A stretch of DNA of 64,000 nt from Tolypocladium sp. Sup5 PDA-1. Taxonomy: Eukaryota > Ascomycota > Sordariomycetes > Hypocreales > Ophiocordycipitaceae. The position numbers and the translations under genes were made by a program. Below the pieces are notes generated by a model. It had not been told where the DNA came from, searched no databases, and worked only from the letters and a program-made list of their open reading frames with translations. Shown here piece after piece: positions 30,671 through 42,763 of this stretch (position 1 is the first letter of the stretch; each line of letters opens with the position of its first letter). Where the stretch lies: assembly GCA_000750105.3 (NCBI GenBank), contig JPHH03000012.1, positions 248,001 to 312,000 of the forward strand. The letters run 5' to 3'.

Positions 30671-33248
30671 TCATCTCTCGTCTGCGTCGCCCGCCTGGAG
30701 CATGTCGGCGAGGACATCCCACTTTGCCGACTGAGCATTGCCGCTCGCCCTCGCGACGCTCCTCAGTCCCCCGCATATGAACCGCAGGTTCCTGTCGAAA
30801 TCCGCCTTGATCTCCCTCAGCATGGCCAAATACGATCCCTTGTCCCCCTCTATGCCCACCTCAGACGCTCGCGTCCTGCCGTGCTCCAGCCTGATGGCCA
30901 AATCCAACATGTCGAGGATGCCTTCCCGGATAGGGGCCAGTCTGCTGCCGAGACACGCCTGGTCGATCATCTGCTTCATCGCGTTTGCATGGACCACAAT
31001 CATGGCGTCAACGTCCTCCGCGGCATGCAGGTCGCGCCGCATTTGGCGATCAATGGGCTCCAGGACCAGCGTTGCTAAATACGTCTGTATCGTCGTGCAG
31101 AACCAGAGCAGCCTGCTTCGCGAGGCGTAGAACAAGGCGCGCTCGTCCCAGTTCTCGTGGTCCGTCCAGTAGTGTCGCAGGATCTTCGCCTTGTGCAGGG
31201 TATGCGTTGCCCTCTTGATTTGCAAAAGCAGCGTGAAGACGGACTGGTAGTGTGCCATGCTTTCATCCGTCACAATCATCTGCACCGGCCAGTGCGGTCT
31301 GTAGCTGATCTTGACACTGGGGAGCGCTGTTTTGACGGAGGCTCGGGCTTGAGAGGCTGGCAGACGCTTGCCGGCTGCATCGACACTAATGGACAGCCTG
31401 TTGGTATCGACAAGCGACGCAAAGGCCTCATGTCCGGCTGCCGTCAGTCCGAAGCGGTCGTGCCAACCTGGCTTCAATACATCCAGCTTGAAAAAAAGGC
31501 CATCGGAGAATGAAGCAGTCGCAGATCCATCCGACATGAAGTACAGGGTTTGCAGAGCGTCCAGCGCCGAGCTCAGACCCCAGTCTCCAAACAGTGCATT
31601 CTTCAGCGTCATCGAAGTCTTGCGATACTTACTTTGGACCCAGTGGCCAAACGCGGCGCCGAAAAGGTCTGCAAAGGGCGCGAGTTCGAACCCTCGCGGC
31701 CAGATGGTATCGTAATCGAGGGGCGGCTCGTCATGGACCTGTCGAGGAAGCGTCGTGCCATAACCCCCCAGCAATCTCAGCACTACAATGTTCTTCCCAG
31801 CATTGTAGATCTTGCTGACAGCCGGCTGGAGAAACTTTGGGGCATGCAGTCTCCCATCGGTCGTTTTGCGCAACTTGAATCGGCCCTGCCAGGTGTTGCT
31901 CAGCGACACATTGCCGGATTCTTCAGAGACGAAGAACAGTTCATTGCCCGGGAGCAGCCTGCCTTCGTCCATCCAGTGGCGGATAGGTCGCAGGTAGACG
32001 TTGAAGCATTCCACAAAGATTCGAGCCAGAAACTCGCAGGTATCCAGCCTACCTGTAAGTTGCGCCGTGCTTGTCTCGTCAAACATCAGTTCCAGATAGT
32101 GAAACGTTTCCAGGTCAGGCGCCTCTTGCACCCGGGCGATGACGTTTGACAGAGCAAAGAGAGGCTCGAGCCACGGAAGCAATTCTCCCCTCGTTGCCAT
32201 TAGACTGACCACAACCTCGTCCTTTGGCGAGGCAAGGCGCGATTGAACGTCGGATAGCTTGCAGTCCAAGGTACGAAGGCGCCTGGAAATGCAATCTTGC
32301 AGCGCCTGAAAGTGTGGGACTATCTGCGGCTGGCTTACAAACCTTCGCAGAATGCCCAGCTGCCGTCCAAACTCCGTGAAGGTGCTCATCAGAGCCTTGT
32401 GTGTTTCCCACGCCATGTCAGCCAGTTGAAAGGTTGGAACGGCAGAACCCCTGTGGTCGAAAAGCGTGCAATCGAGGCCTTGGAGCATGAACAGGACCTC
32501 GCGCAAAATCTGCGCCTCGGAGACGGCAATCTTGCGCGTGTGTCCCGAGGAGTCTTCCGGCGGGGATTCTCCTCGCCATTCTTGCGCTTTCAGAACCGAA
32601 TCGAGGGCCGAGCGGTCTTCGGGACGGATGATGAACTCTTCTGCCGATCTGCCGGCAGGCGGTCCATCTCCTGAGATGGAGGTTGCTTCGGATTGGTCCG
32701 CCGAGCGCTCCTCGAGCTCTTCATCTGCAGAGTCATCGCTATAGCTCACCGTTTTCCAAAGGTTTGCATCTTGATCCCAGCCGTCTTCCCTCGCGATGTC
32801 CTCCCAACGGAGAGCTGCGTCCGCCTCTTCCTCCTCCTGCCCAAGTGCGTCGAGGTCGCTGAGTCTCGTCTTAAAGGTCGGCTGGTCGGAGAGCTCCAGC
32901 AGAAAGAGCAATATTTCGGGATGCCATTTCGAAGAATGCTGCTGCAGGGCCTTCAGCCTCTCGCGCAGGGCATCGGCCAGGGCGTCGCGGTGGTTGACCC
33001 GAAAGCGCTCTTCCAGGCCATTCAGGTTGTGTTCAACCTCGAATTGGTTTGTGCGAAGATATTGCTGTGACCTCAGGGTTTTCAGGGTGGCGTCGCATGT
33101 TGCCTTGAACCTCCTGGGGGTTGTCTAGGGGGATTGTTAGTCCTGCAGCGAACGGAGAGAACGAGGACACTCCCACCTGGGCCGACGACTGGGTCAAGGC
33201 TTCGACGAGCTCTTCAGTCAGGGCTCCAAGTTCCGCAGCAAATGCCAT
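30671..33248 (-). CDS. Gamma-tubulin complex component (Spc97/Spc98 family, GCP5/6-like)
   Basis: Exons complement(join(30671..33124,33177..33248)) encode 841 aa. The first exon gives 24 residues (MAFAAELGALTEELVEAL...). The N-terminal GRIP1 region includes KWHPEILLFLLELSDQPTFK and VSEAQILREVLFMLQGLDC. The C-terminal GRIP2 region shows LKPGWHDRFGLTAAGHEAF, ISYRPHWPVQMIVTDESMAHYQSVFTLLLQIKRA and MIVVHANAMKQMIDQACLG. Such proteins build the gamma-tubulin ring complex that nucleates microtubules at spindle pole bodies. The VSEAQILRE block after an acidic linker and the overall order are closest to GCP5-type proteins, but the paralogue is uncertain. It converges on the thioesterase-like gene with 88 bp between stops and is divergent from the GT15 gene. 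Confidence 0.85.
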
Positions 33249-33638
33249 GGCCAAAACTCTCTCATTTTCGACAAAAGTGAGTGATTCGTTTGTCTTGTGG
33301 CTGAATAGGATCCGATGTTGCAAGTTCGTTGAGGTCGGCTATAACCGCGTCAAAGGCAGAGGGGCGCGTCTGGCGCGCTTGGATCCCCACAGTGTCCGTG
33401 AACAGTCAGGGCAATTTATTAGTGTGACATCGCCCCTTTAGCCTTTTGCGACACCTCGACAATCTACTCTCCAATCTCGAATCCCAAACTACGACATCCA
33501 AAGTCGTCGTCGCGCGAGGCACGCGGTGGCATTTCTCCTGAGCCGGCTCCTCCTCCTGCCGATTACCCCATCCATGGCCGCCTGAAGCGCGCCTATCCAG
33601 CAGGTCTTTCGCGATCTCGATCTTCGACGTCGGACGCC
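33249..33638. other. Shared divergent promoter region
   Basis: Only 390 bp separate the starts of the gamma-tubulin-complex gene (minus) and the mannosyltransferase gene (plus), so both promoters and leaders must fit here. No distinct element stands out beyond pyrimidine-rich sequence near the plus-strand start. Confidence 0.5.
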
Positions 33639-34981
33639 ATGGCGATTGCGCGGCCCGTCCGGGCGCTGATGTTCGCAGCCGTCGTCTTGTGGTGCTTCTT
33701 CCTCTATCAGATCTTCAAGCCGTCGCCGTCGCTACATGGGCCCGGCGACCGATACCTGAACTTTGAGCGGGACCCCAACTTGGACCGTGGGTTGCGTCTT
33801 GTGAATGCGGCAAGGCCCTCGCTAACCATCTCGCTGTTCAGCCACCGGGGAACCTGACGGCGCTCTTCGCCGCACGTCCGAAAAGTATGCGCCAGACGCC
33901 GAACAGAGCGATCGAGTCCCCGCCACGATATTGGCGCTGGTGAGAAACAACGAGGTCGATGACATGGTGCAGTCCATGGTGGATCTGGAAAGGACCTGGA
34001 ACAACAAGTTCAACTACCCGTGGACGTTCTTCAACGACGAGCCGTTCTCGGAAGAGTTCAAGCGGAAAACGCGAGCGGCGACAAACGCCAAGTGCAATTA
34101 CGGTAGGCAGCTTCGTTACCGGCGCCTGGGCTGCGCTAACTCCATCCACAGAGCTCATCCCCAACGATCACTGGGCGACGCCATCGTGGATCGACGACGG
34201 CATCTACGATGAATCCACCACAATTCTCGAAGAATCCGGGGTGCAGTACGCCAAGAAGATGTCGTATCACCAGATGTGTCGATGGAACAGCGGCATGTTC
34301 TACAAGCACCCTGCGCTGAAAGACCTCCGCTACTACTGGCGCGTCGAACCCAATGTTCACTTTTTCTGCGACATCGATTACGACGTGTTCGCCTACATGT
34401 ACGACAACAACAAGACGTACGGCTTTACCATCACGCTCTACGACGATCCCAAGACCCTGCCGACGTTATGGCCCGAGACGGTCCGGTTTCTCTCAGACCA
34501 CCCGGGGCACACGATCCATGACAACAGCGCAATGAAGTGGGTAACAGACGACGTCAGACGGCCCGAGCATAACAAGAAGGCCCAGGGTTTCTCGACATGT
34601 CATTTCTGGAGCAACTTTGAGGTGGCGGACATGGAGTTCTGGAGGAGCCAGGTCTACGAAGACTACTTCAACCACCTTGATCGTGCGGGTGGCTTCTTTT
34701 ATGAGCGGTGGGGCGATGCTCCTGTCCACAGCATAGCCCTTGGCCTTTGGGAAGACGCGAGCAAGATCCACTGGTGAGTGCTGCTCGAAGAGTTTTATAC
34801 GTCCTTGATTCTGACAGTGCCTAGGTTCCGAGACATTGGCTACCAGCACATCCCATTCTTCAACTGCCCCAACTCTCCCAAATGCAAGGGCTGCGTCACT
34901 GGTCGTCTCACTGACGGCGAAGCCTGGCTTCATCGAGAAGACTGTCGACCGAACTGGTTCAAGTACGCCGGGATGGGCTGA
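33639..34981 (+). CDS. GT15 (KRE2/MNT1/KTR) alpha-1,2-mannosyltransferase
   Basis: Exons join(33639..33786,33842..34102,34152..34773,34825..34981) encode 395 aa. It is a type II Golgi membrane protein: a short basic head, then a signal anchor (ALMFAAVVLWCFFLYQIF) and a lumenal catalytic domain. Family hallmarks are ATILALVRNNEVDDMVQSM, YPWTFFNDEPFSEEF, YHQMCRWNSGMFYKHPAL, YYWRVEPNVHFFCDIDYDVF, CHFWSNFEVADMEFWRS (with the catalytic glutamate of NFE), FFYERWGDAPVHSIAL and IPFFNCPNSPKCKGC. These enzymes add mannose to O- and N-linked glycans of cell-wall proteins. Length matches the family and all motifs are intact. Confidence 0.96.
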
Positions 34982-35234
34982 GAACCAAGCCTGTAGCCAA
35001 CGGATGCGCAAATATCTGTATCGTGGGCAGCATCGCCTTGTATTAGTTTAGTACGGCTGGCATGGATATACCGGGGGCCACATAGGAGCATTTTCGAATT
35101 CGGGTGTTATTGGCGCGGGCGGGTCAGCGCAGCTGCGCCTCGGGGCTTGCAGTATTGAATCACGTCTCCACGTAGATGATTTTGACGAAGGCACGTCACC
35201 AGGGGAAGAGCATTTGGTTGTCCATCTCTATATA

Positions 35235-36362
35235 TCATAATGCACCAAATACCGTTACGACGCCTGACGTTCCGCCGACGCAGAACTGATCGCCCCAGCC
35301 GTCTTCTCTCCAAGCCAAGCAGCTGGTTACATTGCTCCGCGTCTTCTCCTTCCCGTCCTTGCCTATTACCTTTTTCTTCTGTTCGAATCCCTGAGGGCCC
35401 CATGGAACCTTCACTGTGGCAACCAGTTCGCCACTGAGCAGGTCCCAGGCCCAGATCCTGCCATCGCCGTTGGTGTTGTCTGCCTCGCCTGTCATTTCGT
35501 CGCCGGCAATCACGTACTTCTCTCCACCGCCCAGCAGGGACTGTACCCGCAGTTCCTCATTCTTCAGGGCAGGGTCCGAATAGGCCCTGAGACAGGCGCC
35601 GTTGTCGCGATCCATCATGCGCAGCTTGCTGTCCAGCGTGCCTACCAGCATCGCCCGCCCATCTTTCGTGAGTCTCAGGCTGGTTACGCTCGCCCCTAGC
35701 ACATCCGTCGTGCACCGGCCCATCCTCACATCGTAACTCCTAACGCGCCCATCGACGCTTCCAGCCACGACCTCCGGCCCTCGTACGACCAGGGATGTAA
35801 TGGCGTCCCTGGCGTCGCTGAGGACCTGAATCGGTTTAAAGCTGCCGCTCTTGGTGTCCCAGATGCGCACCGTCGTGTCGAATCCGCCGCTGACGACGAG
35901 GGAGTCCCCGTCGCCTGCAAAGCCTACACAGTTGATTCTTGCCGAGTGGCCCTGGGCGTTGCCTCCGAATCGCCGCGTCGTCACGGCCGTGGACACGTCC
36001 CAGAGGAAGACGGAACGGTCCCCGCCGGCGGAAACGAAGCGCTCATTGTCCGCTGCGACGTCGAGGCTGAGCACTTCGTAGCCGTGGGCAGCGTAGGTCT
36101 GGATGAGGCGGCCATGGGGGACTGATGGCTTCGCCTGTGGGCGGACTTCCGGGATAGTGGTGCTGGGGAATGGGTTGTACAGACGGATGGAGCGATCCGA
36201 CGAGCATGTCAATATGTAGTTCCCGGGAGACGCAGAGTATGCGACCGCGTGTACGGGGCCTGTGACTGTCGTTAGCTGTGACCTTTAGTAAGGAGACATG
36301 CCAGAAACAAAAGTACCATTCGAGCCAAGTAGATGCGCCGCGGGCTTATCGGGGAACGCCAT
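35235..36362 (-). CDS. WD40-repeat protein, WDR83/MORG1-like
   Basis: Exons complement(join(35235..36259,36317..36362)) encode 356 aa. The first exon gives MAFPDKPAAHLLGSNG, spliced to PVHAVAYSASPGNYILTCSSD. About seven WD40 repeats follow: DRSIRLYNPF, GYEVLSLDVAADNERFVSAGGDRSVFLWDV, ARINCVGFAGDGDSLVVSGGFDTTVRIWD, VVAGSVDGRVRSYDVRMGR, MLVGTLDSKLRMMD, GEADNTNGDGRIWAWDLLSGE and the last short blade. Order and spacing match WDR83/MORG1, a small scaffold found with MAP-kinase modules and spliceosomal complexes in animals; the fungal role is not established. An insertion rich in lysine (EQKKKVIGKDGKEKTR) lies in the last blade. The start lies only about 120 bp from a transposable element. Confidence 0.88.
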
Positions 36363-36485
36363 TCTGAAGGCCTCTATCCATCATATACTTTCGTGAGCCT
36401 TGGTCGCCGTAGCACCATAATTGTACAGGCTGGCCAAGGAATACCTCTTTGGTTTGGATTCTCACGATGTGTCGTGAAGGCTGGG

Positions 36486-36587
36486 CAGGGGGACCCAATA
36501 CAGGCACGGGGCCCCGTGTCATTCTTATGTAAGCAGCGCTGCCACCACTGAAGCCAACCACTAAGGCCGACAACTACACCGCTATAA
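36486..36587 (+). repeat. Left terminal inverted repeat
   Basis: About 102 bp, inverted relative to 37051-37175, with only a few mismatches, one extra G near the tip and about 24 bases absent. Confidence 0.85.
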
Positions 36588-36639
36588 CTGCACTATTACT
36601 GTTGGGGGGTATTGTATCCAACCGTATTGACTACTAGCC

Positions 36640-36815
36640 TTGCTGGCCTTGCTCGCTTGCTAGATTAAATATAAGCCTACCGCCTCGTTGACTTACTGGC
36701 TTTATTGGCTTGCTGGCCTGCTGGCTTGCTAGATTGAATGCAAGCCTAGGTACTGCCTCGCTGGCTTGCTGGCTTGCTGGCTTACTGGCGTTGCTGCCCT
36801 TGCCTGCCTGCTACG
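36640..36815. repeat. CTGGCTTG-type simple repeat inside the element
   Basis: Many copies of (C/T)TGCTGG(C)CT(T)G follow one another, for example the triple CTGGCTTG around 36759-36780. Such subterminal repeats are common in non-autonomous DNA elements. Confidence 0.7.
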
Positions 36816-37050
36816 TAGGTGACTGCTTTTCCTCGATAGGGAAAGAGTACTGCTAATAATATGAGGAGAAGCGAAATGCTATTAATAGTACTTTTTTTTC
36901 CTTCGAAAAAGCAGAAGTGCTATTAACTGTCTATCAGGAAGCAGGTCTCGCCCGCGAAGCTAGCTATATAACTTGACTACTTACGTGACATACATTTTGG
37001 TGGTGGCTACACATCTACTTTGGTGGTGGCTACGGACTACTAACGATAAA

Positions 37051-37175
37051 TTATAGCGGTGTAGTTGTCGGCTTTAGTGGTTGGCTTCAGTGGTGGCAGC
37101 GCTGCTTACATAAGAATGACACGGGCCCCGTGCACTTTAAATGCACGGGGCCCCGTGCCTGTATTGGGTCCCCTG
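37051..37175 (-). repeat. Right terminal inverted repeat
   Basis: About 125 bp; the reverse complement repeats the left end but contains an additional short segment around CATTTAAAGTGC flanked by duplicated GCACGGGGCCC-type sequence, so this end has a local duplication or the left end a deletion. Confidence 0.85.
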
Positions 37176-37674
37176 GGCAGGTGATGAATGAGGTAAGCAG
37201 AGGCCTGGCAGGATCACGTGGTTTGATTGGCTGATTACGGACGCCACAGCCTCTTTGAGGCAGCTGCGGTGGAGCCAACGGCGAGCATCCAAGTCAGGCA
37301 TCCCTCCTGTCCATCATCGCTTGTACAACTTGCAAACAACATCACGCGCAATCATCATCGAGAGCCAATGTCGTTACGAGTCGAATTCACAGCTTTCTTC
37401 CTCTAGTTCAGCTGTCGCTGCGTGTACAAAAAATCCTCTAACTCCACGGGACACAGCTCCGCAATCCGTGGGGATCCAGCACCACCAGCAACTCTTTGCC
37501 CGTCATTGTACAGAAAGACATTACCCAAAACGCGAAAATGCATGGTGTCGTCCGTAACAGAATCATGATGCCTCCTTTTGGTCCCGCTGTCCCAATGATG
37601 GCAGCCCCTAAACGCCGAATAATTCATGAAGCAAGGAGAAGCAAGCGTCAAGCGCCTGCGGTCATGTACAACGC
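37176..37674. other. Intergenic region between TIR element and Zn2Cys6 gene
   Basis: It holds the 3' flank of the transcription-factor gene. I see no gene or clear repeat here. Confidence 0.5.
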
Positions 37675-40621
37675 TTAAGCAAGCGTGGAATAAACAACAT
37701 CCATATCCATCGGATACGGCTTTTCCATCGGCTCCGGGATGTGCCAGCGGAGATGTCTCTGGTCCTTTGATTCCTCCGCACTCAGGACAACCCGGTAGCC
37801 TTCCATGGGGCTCGCCGGTCGAGACCCCTGGCTGTGGTATATCTGAATCAGCTTCTGGAGGCGCTGCTCGATGGCGTCCCTCGCCGCGTGCGAATGTTCC
37901 CAGACCTTGCCCATACTGTCAATGGCAGTCTTGGCCACGCGGATGCTCTGAATCAGCTCGTTGATCGAGGCCATGGGCCCATTGGCAGTCAACACGTCGA
38001 CGGCCGTGACGATCGCGACAGACATTGCAGGGGGTGAGGTGCTCAATATCGTCGGCCGGACGCGGAGAATGCGGTCGAGGCAATTGGCGATGTCGAGGAT
38101 GCTCGTCGCGTGCTCCCGGCACTCTTGAAGATGGTTCGCTCGAGACTCGGCTGACAGCCTGGCGACTGAAAGATGGTGTCGATTGAGGCGTACCAGTGCG
38201 TGGTGGTACAGGAGATGCATGGTAAGGAAGGATCCGACCTTTCCAGAAAAGGCCGCTGATTCGAGGTTAGAGCCGCCAAATGTCAAACGAGATGGCAGCG
38301 AGGTGTGCCAGTCATGTGCCCTTTTCGCTACGGTTCGAGCCTTCGCAGTGTCTGCTTCGGATGGAGAGGACCTGCTTGCGAGCCTGTATATGGCGGACTG
38401 GCAAGTCGACCAAATGTGCACCATCTCGACAAGATATCCGGTAATCTCCGATGGCCTCTCGGCCAGCTTGGACACGGTTGACTCGTCCGGGTCAAACATG
38501 GGCATGAAAGCATCAACCTGCTTCTCAAAGCTCTCCGAGTCAGCTGGGAGCCGAACATAGATATCGTCGACGCTGATCATCACTGGGCGATCCGGGAGCA
38601 CTGCGTTGAGACGCTCCAGCATGAACAGGGACCACATTGTCCTCCTTCTCGCTTCGCAATAGCCAACATTGTTCATGCCGAACGGATAGCTCGCGAGTCC
38701 CTCATCTCTCGACTTTTCAATCTCTTGGTTGAGCTGCAAAGAGGCTGCGGCCGCCGCGGCGGAAGACATGAGCTCGCTAGCATCCCAGAGGCGACAGGTC
38801 GAAACATAATAGACGGCAAGGAGTATCCTGCTCTGGACAAGTTGGAGACAAGCGACCGCTGTCGTCTTTTGCGCATAGTACGCCACCTGGGCATACTCGT
38901 ATGCGATGTGCTTCGGTCCTCCAGAGAGTGCCACGCCAATGGCCAGCACGCTGTAGAGAACCATCAAGTCTTCCGGAGACTTTTCACGAGGGGGGCTCGA
39001 GACCCAGGATCGGAAAATCTTCTCAGGAAAGAATCGCATGATCATGGTGTTGTCGATCTGCCCAAAGAACTGCGTGAGCACGGCACTGATCGACTCTGGG
39101 TCCGACCTATAAGGATCCGTCCTCCAAGCTCGACCGAGAACTTCGTCGGGAATTCGGGGCAATAGCTCGGGAGGTGGCCGCTGCAATGAAGCTTGGGACT
39201 TTGAATGCACCATGGATCGCGCCATGGTGGCCGAGGGTTCCCCATTCGAAATGTACGACTCAGGGCCGACTTTGAGTCGCTTGCTGTAGCCGCCGTCGGG
39301 AGAAGACGGAGCAAGGTTAATGCGAGGAGACACCGGAGGGCTGGAGCCGCTCTCGGAGATTCTGCCATCGTGGTGTCGTGATGGCATGTCAGCCTTGCGC
39401 ATGTCGTCCAACTCGGCAGGAGGAGTCGAAGGCGACGTGTTGTGCCCTCCTCTGGGTCTGAGAATGCAGCGTCAGCGTCTCTAAACAAAACTAACACGGG
39501 CATCGCAAGCCAACTTACGCGTTCTTGAATTTGCAGACTCGGCCAAACTTCTCGCACTGGACGCATCGCGGATAGTCGGGGTCGCACTTGATCTTCTTCT
39601 CTCGGCACGTCACGCACGCAATCGCCAGTCGCTTGCGAGGCTTTCCAGCCTTGGTCACGCCCCAATGTGCGTTGACTGCCTCGCCATCGATGACTGTCTT
39701 GCAGTGGCTCCCGTCGTCATAAAAATAGCACATTCCCTCGCCCGGCACCTCGGCGGCTCTCACGAATCGAGGAAGAAAGTAGGATCCCGTCCAGATCTTG
39801 GGACCCAAGCCATCCTTGGAAGGCATTCCCTCGGAAGCAATAGTACTAGTCGGTGTCGGCGGCGGGTTGGCACCACCATGTGACGTTCTCTGGTCAGAGT
39901 ACTCAGCACCGGAATCCCTGGACCCAGGAAACTGCCCCCTGGCCTTGTCCCCAGGAGACCGAAACGATGAGTCGCGCGATCCCAAGGAGTACTCGTGCTT
40001 GCTTGCGTCGTTGTGAACCGACCACTTGCTGCTCGTTTCAACGTCAGATCGAGACTCCAGGCGGCCATGGTTCGGGTCACGGTAGCTCGGTGATCGCGGT
40101 CCCGAAAAGGAGCGGGCGAACGCATGCAGGCTCTGCCTCTCTGGGTCGAACCGCACGTCGTATGTGCTGCGGGGTTGTGATACTGGAGGGGACGCTGTGC
40201 GTGGGAAGTAAGAGTTCAGGTTGCTGCTTCCAACACTGGGCGATGCTCGAGGCCGATCCAGTGGTGAGTGCGCCAGATAGGTGCTGTCGCGATCTGACGG
40301 CGAACGGAGAGGGCGCATAGACGTTGGAGGCCCGAAAAGACTGCTCAGCGACGGCAGCTGTTGTCGCGGGGCGGCCTGGCCAGACGATTCTGTTCGATCT
40401 TGGCCCTTCTCAGAAGCACCAGCACCTGCCGACATGTCGGCAGCAGCACCTTTGTCATAGCTGGACATGGGAAGAGAAGCGGGGATACGAGGGCCCCAGG
40501 CTTGCTCCGTGGAGGGTGATGATCGGGAGGAAAGCGACGATGCACCAGGGCTGGCCAACTCAGGCGGGCTGTCCGGAGGAACCAAGCGGTGACGAGAATC
40601 TAAAGCAGGTAAACCACCCAT
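37675..40621 (-). CDS. Zn2Cys6 fungal transcription factor
   Basis: Exons complement(join(37675..39457,39519..40621)) encode 961 aa. Residues 1 to about 270 are Ser/Pro/Arg-rich and disordered. A conserved-looking block with YFYDDGSHCKTVIDGE, NAHWGVTKAGKPRKRL then leads directly into the binuclear zinc cluster CVTCREKKIKC-DPDYPR-CVQCEKFGRVC (spacing C2C6C6C2C6). A second disordered linker precedes the regulatory Fungal_trans-type middle region (LTQFFGQIDNTMIMRFFPE, LMVLYSVLAIGVALSGG, YCEARRRTMWSLFMLERLNA, ISVDDIYVRLPAD). The motif just before the zinc cluster recalls the RosA/NosA group of Aspergillus developmental regulators, a tentative link from memory. The first ATG of the upstream exon frame is used; additional 5' exons cannot be excluded. 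Target genes are unknown. Confidence 0.88.
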
Positions 40622-42735
40622 TGAGGAAGATACTGAGGTTCTGTCAGGAACAACGAGGTGGCATGTCCAGGAGGTGTGAGGTGGTCGTGACTGGTCGACT
40701 CGGAGGCTGCCAGTCAGAAGCGTCCCGTCCAAGCGATCGACTGGAGGAGGTGCAGTTGAAGTGTGAGTACACCCTAAGCGGGGAGAGAACCGGCGATGAT
40801 AATATGCTTTTCTTCAAAATCCGAGCACTCCCAAGTCGGATGTGAGCCAAGGCTGAAGAATCTCAACGTATTTCGAGAAAGCTTGGCGTGGGTCAAGGAG
40901 CTCCTTCGACTGTCTCCGAGATGTTGACGCAGCTGGATCCGACTGTCGGGTTGGACTTCTAAAAACCAAACCAGAGCAAAGGATCGGAAAGGACGTGTGG
41001 GTGAAGAACGGGAGGGGGGAGTTGCTTTTGAGAGAAGCTGAAAGACGGATGGACGACTCGAGGCAACTAACAGGGTCCGCAGGGCAGAGATACACCGAGG
41101 AACCAAGCGAGGCCAAAGGTACCAGTGGACTGGGCTGAGCTTGGCTCATATCAACTAGACTTGGAAGGCAACCTGAAGGGCCACGGGCAGCGTGCGAGTA
41201 CCGCTTGGCCAGGTGGTTGCAGACACGTGCAGTTACCCTCTCTGGGGACCCTGTGTCCATGAGATGACTTGCGGACGCTAGAAGAGTTCCCAGATGGTGG
41301 CTGTCGGCAGCGACGGCATAACAACGAATGGGTAAATGCTAGTGGCCTTGCTCCAACGGCTGTCGCTTGGTGTTAATATAGCGTCACACTGCAATAATGA
41401 GGCACTCCTGGGCTCCGGGGGGGTGACTTGAAATGGTCGATGGATATCCTGGCCATGAGGCGGCGTGGATGAAGTTGACTAGGGCCAACAAGGGCGTGGG
41501 TCTTGCACACTGAGGGGTGGGCAAAACGACTGCCAGCCGCAGGACCAGGACGGGTTTCCAGGGCCAGGATGATTGATGAAGAACGGTGGCGACGACACCT
41601 GAGACGGTGCGTGATGGCAGATCTACAGGATGAGATGGTGGGAGCGGAACCTGCGAAACGAACGATCACTCGCATGATTTCGGGAAGGCGTCAACAGACG
41701 CGGCGGCACCGAGACAGCTGGTCCCAGACTCCAAGACCGCGGAGAGCAGCAATCAGATCCACGATTGCCAGCAGCAACGCAACATAAGCAAGATCAACTT
41801 CTCCCGCTCCCAGATCGTTTCTAGACGCACGCCAAGCGAATACTACGGCGACAAGAACTTTTGCCTCTATATCTGGGCGACGCACATGTCGAATTCCTAG
41901 TGTTGCAGGCCCTTTCGAGGAGTCGCCGGCTGCCGAAGTTGGATTTATTCACCGTGGCCGGCGCCATGCACGAAGCGCTTACTCGTACTCGGCAGGCAGA
42001 AACAGGGCCAGGGAGGTCGCCGTTCAATGCGTGGGGCATGGGACAGAGTTGGCGCGGGGTCACTGCCATTCCCGCTAAGCAGTCCAACACCGTCAATCTC
42101 GTCGACTGGAGGCTTGGCTTGTACGGAGTAGTGTAGTCCGTACCTCGGGCGCCTGTGTATTGTGGGACGGGCCAAAAGTACCCGCTGGCCTGCCTCTTGT
42201 GACAAGAGGTGGAAGGCTGCAAGGGTCCATTCTCTGACCATTCGACAGGGTGTTCGGAGCACTAGCAAGATAGGTTCGGCAGGTCATCCGGTCCTCTGGG
42301 ATTACGGTAGCAACGAGTGCGGACCGCGGGCTGCGAGGCGGCACAGCCGTCAGGTCACAGCGGCAACGACCACACAGTCAGTACGGACTACCTAGGGGGA
42401 CGCAGTTGGCGGCCAGAGAGTGCAGCACAAGCTGGCTGTTCCCTGGGCTCTTCGCTCGTCATACATTCACAAGCACGATACTCGACGAGACAGAACGGGA
42501 CAAATTTCCGGCCGGCATTACCATCGCCTGGCACTGCCCTATCAGGCAAGACACTAGGCCAGGGACGAAGGTTTGGCTCTACCTTGACAGCAGCCATGCT
42601 CGTGGCGAGAGTCGAGACACCTCTGGGGATAATGGGTCGACGCCGAGGCTGATGGAAGGTTAAAAAAGATACAGCCGCATCGACGCGCCGCCCACCGAGC
42701 ACACGACAGCCCCGAACGAGACACGGCGCTTGGCT

Positions 42736-42763
42736 GCAAGGCAAGGGAAGGGAAGGGAAGGGG
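42736..42763. repeat. GGGAA tandem repeat
   Basis: Four to five copies of (A)AGGGA/GGGAA in succession in the gene-poor island; a simple repeat. Confidence 0.7.

Larger units (their letters stand above)
36486..37175. mobile_element. Non-autonomous TIR element (MITE-like), about 690 bp
   Basis: The two ends are long inverted copies: 36486-36587 matches the reverse complement of 37051-37175 almost throughout. Shared blocks are GACCCAATACAGGCACGGGG, TTCTTATGTAAGCAGCGCTG and CACCGCTATAA. The right copy carries about 24 extra bases around CATTTAAAGTGC and one fewer G near its tip. The tips read CAGGGGGACCC and CAGGGGACCC inward, which recalls hAT-type CAGGG ends, but I find no exact 8-bp target-site duplication (AGGCTGGG versus GGCAGGTG). 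The centre has no transposase frame and is filled with CTGGCTTG-like repeats. It sits beside the WDR83-like promoter. Confidence 0.8.

Noticed and set aside
31682..31700. GTTCGAACC-like T-loop motif on the plus strand
   Set aside because: It lies inside the coding region of the gamma-tubulin-complex gene and has no accompanying tRNA fold.
40814..41260. 148-codon ORF with ATG in the leader of the Zn2Cys6 gene
   Set aside because: It could be a long upstream ORF or an extra 5' exon, but no splice could be shown to join it to the zinc-cluster exon and it has no conserved motif.
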